Shown here: positions 56,298 to 64,000 of the stretch, piece after piece
Layout: every line of letters starts with the position of its first letter
How positions within the stretch are numbered: position 1 is the stretch's first letter
Source: Linyphia triangularis
Lineage: Eukaryota; Arthropoda; Arachnida; Araneae; Linyphiidae
Assembly (NCBI GenBank): GCA_963978545.1
Contig: OZ021730.1
Location: 1,240,001-1,304,000 of the forward strand
Direction of reading: 5' to 3'
DNA: 64,000 nucleotides
Program-made: the position numbers and the translations under genes
The notes under the pieces: model-generated
Told to the model about the DNA's origin: nothing
The model's database searches: none
Seen by the model: the letters and a program-made list of their open reading frames with translations, nothing else

Positions 56298-58920
56298 TTA
56301 ATATCGTAGGTCAAGCACCAACGTGGTGTCACTGATTGGCATAGTGTAAATAGTTAGTTTAAGGTTTATAACCATTAAGTTCAATTAAAATTTCTCAGGC
56401 AAAAAATTTACAAAATGTCCATTTAAATGGACGTTCGGTATATATACAACACAAAATTCAAATCTATTTGAATGACTTTTTAAATTGACAAATCACATAA
56501 AAATCACATTTGAGATCAGTCTTGATTATTATTACTTGACGAATAACAAAAAGAAGGAACTTAGATTAATTAATTATAGTAATAATAGACTAGAAACCGT
56601 ATTTAGTTCAAAATACGAAAAATTTATAAGAGAAGCAGTAGAATAATGAAACACTGATAAAGCAGTGTTGCCACTGTTCTCTAAGTTTAAAATAATGAGA
56701 GGAACAAGGAATAAAATTGGTATAGTACGCAAAAAAACATCCGATCGATGGCTGTATCTTTGGTTCTAATTATCGTAGAATCTTGCGGTTTGCGCCAAAA
56801 TGTTTTGTTTATGATTTTCTGTATATCCAATGCAAATTTTTTTCTTGGGGGCTGTATACGAAATAAATATAAGTATCTTTAAAAATTTCAATATGAACCC
56901 CTATATTTTATGTTTTCCATTCGATTTAGAATATTTCGTTTACCCTAGACACCAAATTTCAGTCCATTATCTTGAGAAACACATCACTTATGAGTGAAAA
57001 TGTTTTGGCCGATCTTGAAAAGAAATTTCTTTATAGCGGGCTGAATCGAATGTTTTGCATGCTGCAAGACGTAATCTATTAAGCGGTCCCTTAAAGTGAG
57101 CTTTTTTACATTTTTGCTAAAATATCGAGAACCAAAAGTTAAAATGGAATGAAAAACATTCTGGATGGGTTTTCAAACATGAAAATTCAAGCAAAAAAAT
57201 TATATGTTTCTATTTAAAAAATTTTAAAGCTTGCTTTATTAATTATTAGAAAATTGTTTAATATAAAAGTTACAGGTTATTTATGTTTGGCCCTAAACAA
57301 ACAATCCTTTGAAATAAAAATTGCTAAAATATATTAATTATATAAAAATTTATGGCCAAAAAAAAATTCTTTTTAACATTAATTTATTATTTTTTTACAC
57401 TGTTTTAATTACTAATCACATGGAAAATTATGAAATTTGGTATTTAGACGGGGTTTTTTTTGTATTAAAAATCTAAATATGGCATAATATTATGGGGTTG
57501 CCATTGAACATTTTATTTTGGTTTAGTTTCAATATGTAGACAACACCTCATGATAATAAAAATTATATACAATTAATAAAGATCTTCCAGAATTTACAAT
57601 GGTACTTGACTTTTGTTATTTCTTCAATTAGAATACAAGATATAGCCATCGTTCAGATTTTTTTTTGTGCCTACTATACCATTTGAGTAAAGATAATAGA
57701 AGGAATTCAAAAATGTATCCATTTAAGTGGACGCCTGGTTTCTAGAGGACATAGTCACAAGCCCGAAATCTGAATATCCAAAAACTGGACACTTTTGACA
57801 TTCCTGGTTTCTTTTTAAAGGAATCGACATCGTGAATTAATCTCCGACTCCATTGCCCACCATGCTTTGCCAGTTTCAAAATTTCCCTTCAAGAACACCA
57901 CATCTGAACACGACAAGGAGAATATTGGTTTCGTTCAGTATAACAATAGAGCACCACAGCTATTGTGTCTGAAATTAGATCCAACCACATTGGAGACAGC
58001 CTGGCATGACATCATGTCACACAGGGGTTAGCTATTGGTCGAAAAAGAACATCAAAGGGAATGAGTTCCTGAAGCTATTTCATTTGTATTCTTTTTTTTA
58101 GGAACACGATCATTGTTTTTCCATGTGTTTGACAAACCTTCTTCCATCTCAATATTTTCCTGGTTTTTGAGCTATGTCGGAAACCCCAAGGAATAAGTGC
58201 CTTAAGAGGAAATGGAAACACGTTTTTCTCAGCATCAAAGCTAAGGTAGAAATGCTTCATTTTTTTACTTTCAATTACCCCTACGTATAAGTAGGATAAT
58301 GAACATTCGGTCAAAAAAAATTTAGAATTTTTTTTAATATTTCTCCTTGTTTTGGAGCATTCTGATTTTAAAAAAGTGATGTAGAAAAAATGTCTGTCTG
58401 TGGTTAGCGTAACTCCCGAACAAATTGACCTATGATGTTCAAATTTGGTGTGCGGGTAGGTGGTGGCCATGGAACCTACCAATAAGATTGTCACATTTCG
58501 GCAAAGTTTATTTAAAGACCTATATGAGAATAATCGCAAAAAATAGTGCCAAACTGGCCCTTTTTTAGAAATGTCGCAATCGCATAAGTTCAACTGCACT
58601 ATTTTCTTGGTTGCTAATTGGCTTAGGCTAAATTTGAAGGACTTTGCTCATTTTGCCGATTTTTTTTTTTTTTTAAGAGGCTACATTTATAGAAAATAAA
58701 ATTCAAGCACTTTAAACATATGTTTAAAAAATTCAAGGTTTTCTTTAAAATGTAAAAACCATGAATGCTGATGAAATAGTGTGCATATTATGTCTTATAT
58801 TGATTCATTGTAATGTTAGAGAATTGAGCATGGGTAAATCATTAAAAGAAGTACAAATCCCTAAAAACTACTGAAAATCTGTAGGAAAGTAGGCAAGGAT
58901 TTTGCTTAGAAATGCTTTTA
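56298..58920. other. LEMD3 intron between LINE and element P3
   Basis: Starts with a 90-bp stretch (56298-56390, CACCAACGTGGTGTCAC...) repeated at 60568-60655. The rest is AT-rich with two GTCCATTTAAATGGAC-like spots (56416-56432, about 57717-57733) and the reversed repeat R. Confidence 0.5.
58262..58610 (-). repeat. Dispersed repeat R, partial reversed copy
   Basis: Reading the minus strand gives the repeat's 3' half: CAAATTTGAACATCATAGGTC, then TTCGGGAGTTACGC and the terminal hairpin. The 174-codon frame at 58075-58599 lies largely in it and is not a gene. Confidence 0.65.
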
Positions 58921-58921
58921 A

Positions 58922-61008
58922 CCCTTAAATGCATATTGTTGCCGATTGTCTACATTCTTTAAATGCATAGCGATGGAGATGTGCATCGTATGTTTAAAAG
59001 CTCATACCTCTTTACGTAACAGCCTTTGCATGGTGTTTTTTTTAATTTTTAATTTTACGAGAATTATTTTGTCGTTTCCAAATGCAACTACAATCTTTGA
59101 CAGTTTATTTCTTTATCTGTGACAATTTTTATTGTTGGGGGCAATGGCTGAGTACAATTTCATTCCTGCAGGTGTTACGAATTACGATAAGTCATATAAA
59201 AAGTAATAAAAACACACAGGAAAAATTGTTTCCGGATACAAACAAGATAACTGGAGGTTACCGTTCCACCCCCTGTCCCGGGGTATACATTGTAGAAATA
59301 AGGTAAGCGTAACGAAAAATATTTGTATTATTGCATATACTCAGAGTTTGCCAAAATGCGTGAAATCTGCATGAACACGCACTGAAAATCAATATTACCC
59401 CATAGAATTAACCTCATGTGTGAATTCATGTATCGGCACATCATGGTTAAATTAAAAAAAAAATAATCCTCCATTTTATAAAAAAAGAGATAATCCTCCA
59501 TTTTATAAAAAAAGAGATAATCCTAGCCGTCTTTGGAAGGGCGGCGCTACTTCCCTGCCCTTTATCTTTGAAAATAGCGTCCTTTTCTAAAGAAATGTCA
59601 AATTTTCGTTAATTTTCCAATGGAATGCAATAGACAGATCACCCCCTCTGAAATCGCCAGTTACGCACGCAGATAAATGTTGAAACGCGCCTCCCACAGA
59701 CCAGTGACTGACTGATGTCATTGAATGGCCGTTGATACGTCATTAGTAGGTGGATCATACTTGGAAGTTAACCCAATTTTTACTAGCCTTTCAAAATGAC
59801 CAACATAAAATAAAAATTTAAAGTGGAAACTGTTTCTTATTTCAATGTAATGTTTTGTTAAAAATTCGATAGAGTTGTTTAGAAATTTTTGTCTTCTATT
59901 TAAGGTATGCGAACTGCATTTTCATCCAAACGATTTTGTACAATCAAAAGAGTCATTTGATAAGAAGACTGGATAGGATAAGTTTTTATAATTTGACAGT
60001 ACATGCTTGTCTTGGAAAACATTGAAAATTGAAGAAGAAAAAAAGTGTACACTATATATATTTCCTCCAAATGTAGGTTTTCTCTGAAAATATGAGCCTT
60101 GAATTTAGTTGTGGTATTTCAGCTGTTATATTATCTGTGTTTTGTTTATAGTGTATATTTGTAAAGTTTTATCAATTGTATATATCAATGTTTTGAATTA
60201 ATATTTTTCTTGTTTCCTTTCACATTCCAAACATTTAGAAATATTTTAAAATTACTTTTGGGGAAAAAAAAAAAAAAAAAAAAAACATACAAACGAACAG
60301 AAATTAAACTTGATCATACTTATACGAGAAAGGACAAAGTTTAAAACCTCAAGTTGTACAAAATTAGTGTTTTAAAACATAGGGATAATCTTATTTTTTA
60401 CAATGTCAAAGAAATAAATAATTCAATAGCTTGAAATATCTTTGCAGAATGTAAATTAAGGAAGATTAAAAAAATTTCACACAAAAATAATGTCTTCCCT
60501 CACTAACTGAAAGGAAAATTGTATCCACCACAGGTGACATCATCATACTAGTGGGATGGCCATCTTAATATCGGAGTTCACGCACCAACGTGGTGTCACC
60601 AATTGGCATAGTGGAAATAGTTAGTTTAAGGTTTATAACCATTAAGTTCAACATTTTGGTGCGATCGCATGTACAGCATGTTATTGTTGTAGTTGCTAAT
60701 TTTGAAAAGAAAAAAAAAAACTGATTTTGCTTTAGTTTAAAAAATACTATTTGAATTTTAAAAATACCATTTAAAATTTAGAGAGGGGGTGAAAATACCC
60801 TTTGGAAATACTTAACTGGCAAACACTGCATATACTGCTAAATGAAAGCAAAAAAATGTAGGTTTTTTTTTTGTGATGTAATAAAAATACATCAATACAC
60901 AAAATTCTTAAGTGTTTTTTCTTTTTGTAATTTTCTCATTAGCTACACCCATTTCCCGGTTGATTTCAAATTTTAATAATTAAAAACAAAAATTCACGCA
61001 TTTAAGGG
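58922..61008. mobile_element. piggyBac-like element P3 (2.1 kb)
   Basis: Ends CCCTTAAATGCAT / TGCATT-like GCATTTAAGGG, flanked by TTAA (58918-58921, 61009-61012). No transposase ORF is seen. The right border is 61 bp from a LEMD3 exon. It contains a 28-bp tandem duplication (59461-59518) and a segment similar to about 44950-45270. The large size leaves some doubt that both ends belong together. Confidence 0.6.
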
Positions 61009-61069
61009 TTAATTTAGAAATAAAGAAATTTCCTTGTACACAATTGGACTGGTTCAATATGAGTTTTAC

Positions 61070-61230
61070 CCGCTGCCGCAATGAGCATCCTGTTGAGCGT
61101 GAGTTGGAGTGAGAGTCTCGCTCTGCACCACAGGGACTTGGCTCCTTGTTCTGCTTCCAATGCACTCACCACTCCTCCGTCCACAGACAACTCCCAGTGA
61201 GGAGATGATGATGATTCAAGAGTGAGGCAC
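61070..61230 (-). CDS. LEMD3: LEMD3 exon: luminal segment and start of the second membrane helix
   Basis: A 161-bp exon, phase 2 in and 1 out, acceptor gttttccag and donor gtaaaa. It begins with KCLTLESS and ends with LNRMLIAAA, the first half of a membrane helix. The helix is interrupted by the intron and continues in the exon at 53736-53837. The segment SLWCRARLSLQ before the helix is basic and marks its luminal flank. Confidence 0.83.
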
Positions 61231-62289
61231 CTGGAAAACAACACACTCCAAAGGATCAGAGCAGAGATTTTAATTTTAGATTGATATTAATCAAAGTTTT
61301 TTTTTTTTTTTTTAAATTAACTTGATTTCATAGGAAAACAATATTTTAAACATTTTAAGTTTAGTTAGTAAATCTACTTATAAGTTATTTTAATAAAAGC
61401 AACTTTTTTTACTATAATTTTTTTTTTCTTGCGAGGAAATTTTTCTACATAAATTTACATTTTAAAAAGGTTCGTCTTAACACAATAATAATATAACCCA
61501 CAAAAACAAAGTTTCTAATATAAATTCTTTATATGCAATACCAACTTTTACGTGCAATTGCAACTTCTTGAGCTCATATTGAGTATTCAATGTGTTTCAC
61601 CACTAACAAAAGATCCATTCTGAACTAACTTCTTTTTGACCCCCAGAACATGAATGAATATATTGTCATCTACAACGAGTCTATTTTTCAAGTTCAGCTG
61701 GTTTGAAAAGGGGTTAATTAGCCTTCCAAGGATCCAACCTTAATTTTGAAGGTTTCAGTCATTACATATCGCCAAACTGAACATGTTTGAATTAAGTTGG
61801 ATATCTGGATAACAGAGCATGAGTATAAGCTGATAAGTTTGATGAAAGGCAATAGAAATACATCTTTTATTTATTTTGATTAAAACAATTTTGGCAATAG
61901 AAAAGAGTTTCAACAACCATCAGTTAAAATTATTTCACTTATACCGTTGCTATGCGATGCTAAGTAGAATTGACTGGACTTCACTCCAGTGAAATGAAAA
62001 AGGTACCAAATTATGCACAACATAGTTCATTTTTAGTTAGTTTTACAAATATTGCAAGATGTGTGGAAGACTATTTTTTCCTCTGTATACTGAGTCTAAA
62101 GGGAACTGCTCATTTTTAGACAGAACTGAAAATTTAACGAGTGAAGAAAGGAAATTCATATCTTCAAAGGAGTTTCTAAAATTCATTTGATGGATTTCAT
62201 ACTTATGTTAATGTGTAAGTATAAAGCATATTATATTAAGAAGAAAAAAAGCTTTTTTAAAATGAGCATTAAATAATCCATAGACTCAC

Positions 62290-62360
62290 TTGACTCCCCA
62301 TTTCGGGTTCTTCCGGAACAGCAAGAGAGAGTGATTGAAGATCTCGTCAAACTGATCCAT
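62290..62360 (-). CDS. LEMD3: LEMD3 exon: start of the luminal segment
   Basis: A 71-bp exon, acceptor tccttcag on its 5' side and donor gtgagt, phase 0 in and 2 out. It reads MDQFDEIFNHSLLLFRKNPKWGV. It opens with ATG but directly follows a strong pyrimidine tract and AG, so it is an internal exon and not the start. The helical hydrophobic pattern followed by NPKWG fits the MAN1/Src1 luminal region. Confidence 0.8.
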
Positions 62361-64000
62361 CTGAAGGAGAAGAAAATACATTAGAAGGTAATTTTATACT
62401 ATGGAATATTGCATATTTTCATTGATTATCTAGTTGAAAAACCTTATGGTATAGGCAAGGTCAGATAAAATTAATGTACTTGCATACTATGTATGCAGGA
62501 AATCACCAGAACTTGCAAGAAACTAAAATAAAATATCCTTTTTTTTCAATTGCATGAAGCGCTAAAAAGTGGAGTGGCTTCGGCAAAAGGGACATCATTC
62601 TACAGGATTGCTTTTCTCCTTAAAAGAGAATTCTGGCATCTCCGGGAAGAGGGAGAAAGTAACATCTACTTCTATGAAGAAATTCCAGTACTTCGGGAAA
62701 AGGAGAGTTTAGGGGAAGGTGACTTCCACATTTCCTACTTCTAGGACGAAAGAACAATTCCAGTGTCCCGGGGAGAGGAAGGGAGACTTCCTTTTCTATT
62801 GGATTTGGATGCTAAATATGAGAAAATATGTAGTTTTTACTCTAACATTTTCAATCTGCCTGCATCCAATCTGATTTTCCATTTGGAATTTTTTTGCGTC
62901 ATTTTTCTTGATTTGAGATTTTTTGTTCTTATTTTTCATTGTAATTTAAAAAAAAAAAAAAAAAAGAGACTTATAAGCAAGACAAAAAAAAGAAGAAAAA
63001 AAAGACTTAAATGCAAAGGAGATATATCACCAAAATATTCTGCCTGTTTCATTCAAAAGCATAAAGATGCAAATAGGGCTGGCGTTCCTACTTAATCAAT
63101 AACATGTAATACATTATATATGTATGTAAAATTGGTCCAAGGAGGTATTGAATAAAACATTAAACCCTCAAATAGTATCTTTTGTTTTTCCTCCACAATA
63201 TAATTTAACACACAGACTCGCAGGACATATTTAATAATGACATACGTGTATTCAGGAAGAAAATATTTTTATGGAACACTGGGTATAGATATTTTAACTA
63301 AACTATAAAAAGAAAAAAATTTCAAAACACTGTTGAAATCTGTTGAAAATTGCAGTAAAAAATAAGTAAATTTAAATTGATAATAATTTGCTATTTTATA
63401 CATATTAATAAGAACAACATTATGGATAGACAAAAGATTTTCATTTCTTTTTTAGGATTTTTAATTTCCAGAAACAGTCTATACACAACAACAAAAAGGG
63501 CATGTCAACACTTTTTTACAAATCGTCCTAAGATTTGTATAAATTAACTTAATCATATTGTCGCATACTTTTAACTTTATAAATTGCAGTAATTATTATT
63601 AAAGCTTTTATTCATTTACATGTTTGCCAAGAATTAGTAATTTGTCTGCAAAAACATGACAATTATAGAAGAATCAATAAAATTATCACACAATAAAACA
63701 TTTTTCTAGAATGTAGTATTTTCATTTGCTATTCAAGCTAAACATTTCAGCAATGTTTTTAAGATTCTGCTAAAAATAAAAAGTTAAACAAAATAGATTT
63801 AAGAAGCATTATAAAATGAAATAGCTAAAATCAGGTATCAAGTTGTAGGTGCTTTTTTCTTCTTTTTTTTTGCAAACTGCCTCGTTTTTCATTCTTCTTA
63901 AATTCAGAAAATGCGATGGAAAAAAAAATAGCCAAATTCTGCAACTCATTTTTATTACCCAAGATCAACCATCAAACTAAAACATGAAAGAGCTGAAATA
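62361..64000. other. LEMD3 intron to the window edge
   Basis: AT-rich; a purine-rich block (62640-62800) has three related units with CCGGGAAGAGG / TTCGGGAAAAGG / CCGGGGAGAGG. No further LEMD3 exon was recognised. Confidence 0.5.

Larger units (their letters stand above)
28098..62360 (-). other. LEMD3: Gene span: LEMD3/MAN1 inner nuclear membrane protein (5' incomplete)
   Basis: Ten minus-strand exons, all with GT-AG borders and matching phases, encode about 340 C-terminal residues. MAN1 spans the inner nuclear membrane twice; its N-terminal LEM domain binds BAF, and its nucleoplasmic C-terminal region binds DNA through a winged helix and receptor-regulated Smads through the UHM/RRM domain, damping TGF-beta/BMP signalling. 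Recognition rests on family-typical stretches such as KVWQGQ, PCLKIRNMFDP, ILEKCEGNDGIIHIA, LHGWWFDG and KLVTVKYL. The LEM domain, first helix and luminal start lie to the right, outside the window. The 3' half has short exons and repeat-filled introns. Confidence 0.93.

Noticed and set aside
58075..58599. 174-codon minus-strand frame
   Set aside because: Most of it lies in a reversed copy of dispersed repeat R and shows no domain; other copies of the repeat break the frame.
62290..62360. ATG at 62358-62360 as the start of the minus-strand gene
   Set aside because: A pyrimidine tract and AG directly precede it, and the encoded part begins in the luminal region of MAN1; LEM domain and first helix must be upstream outside the window.

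Overview
The window is eukaryotic: AT-rich, intron-rich animal DNA carrying two genes with GT-AG introns and a dense layer of transposable elements. Nothing in it is bacterial. The gene families present, a copia element primed by an internal fragment of initiator tRNA-Met, tRNA-derived SINEs, and many hAT-, piggyBac- and foldback-type elements all fit an invertebrate, most likely an arthropod. That placement is an inference, and the species cannot be read from the sequence.

Gene 1 (plus strand, 1633-20267; 5' part lies outside the window) encodes a type I membrane protein. Three phase 1-1 exons each carry one complement-control (sushi/CCP) domain. A short linker exon, a transmembrane exon and two cytoplasmic exons follow. 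The tail holds five YxxI/V/L tyrosine motifs. Two of them, 24 residues apart, fit the ITIM consensus. The arrangement resembles an inhibitory or docking immune-type receptor, and I do not recognise a named orthologue.

Gene 2 (minus strand, 62360 down to 28098; 5' part lies outside the window) is LEMD3/MAN1, an inner nuclear membrane protein. Ten exons with consistent phases encode the second membrane helix, the winged-helix MSC domain and the C-terminal UHM/RRM domain. The two genes converge, with a repeat-filled intergenic stretch of about 7.8 kb between their stop codons.

Mobile DNA fills the introns. A 4.9-kb Ty1/copia retrotransposon (13174-18108) has an intact 1330-codon ORF and LTRs that look identical, and sits in the intron after the membrane exon of gene 1. 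A 5'-truncated Jockey-type LINE with a 620-codon reverse-transcriptase ORF lies in a LEMD3 intron. Smaller elements include five copies of a foldback element of about 660 bp, three tRNA-derived SINEs with 13-14 bp target duplications, several hAT-like families with 6-bp duplications confirmed by paralogous empty sites, one hAT with an 8-bp duplication, three TTAA-flanked piggyBac-like elements, two solo-LTR-like copies and a 170-bp TA array.

No RNA gene, CRISPR array or bacterial-type operon was seen. The two protein genes have no visible functional link; they are simply neighbours. Exon boundaries were read by hand from frame, splice-site and phase consistency and have not been tested against transcripts.
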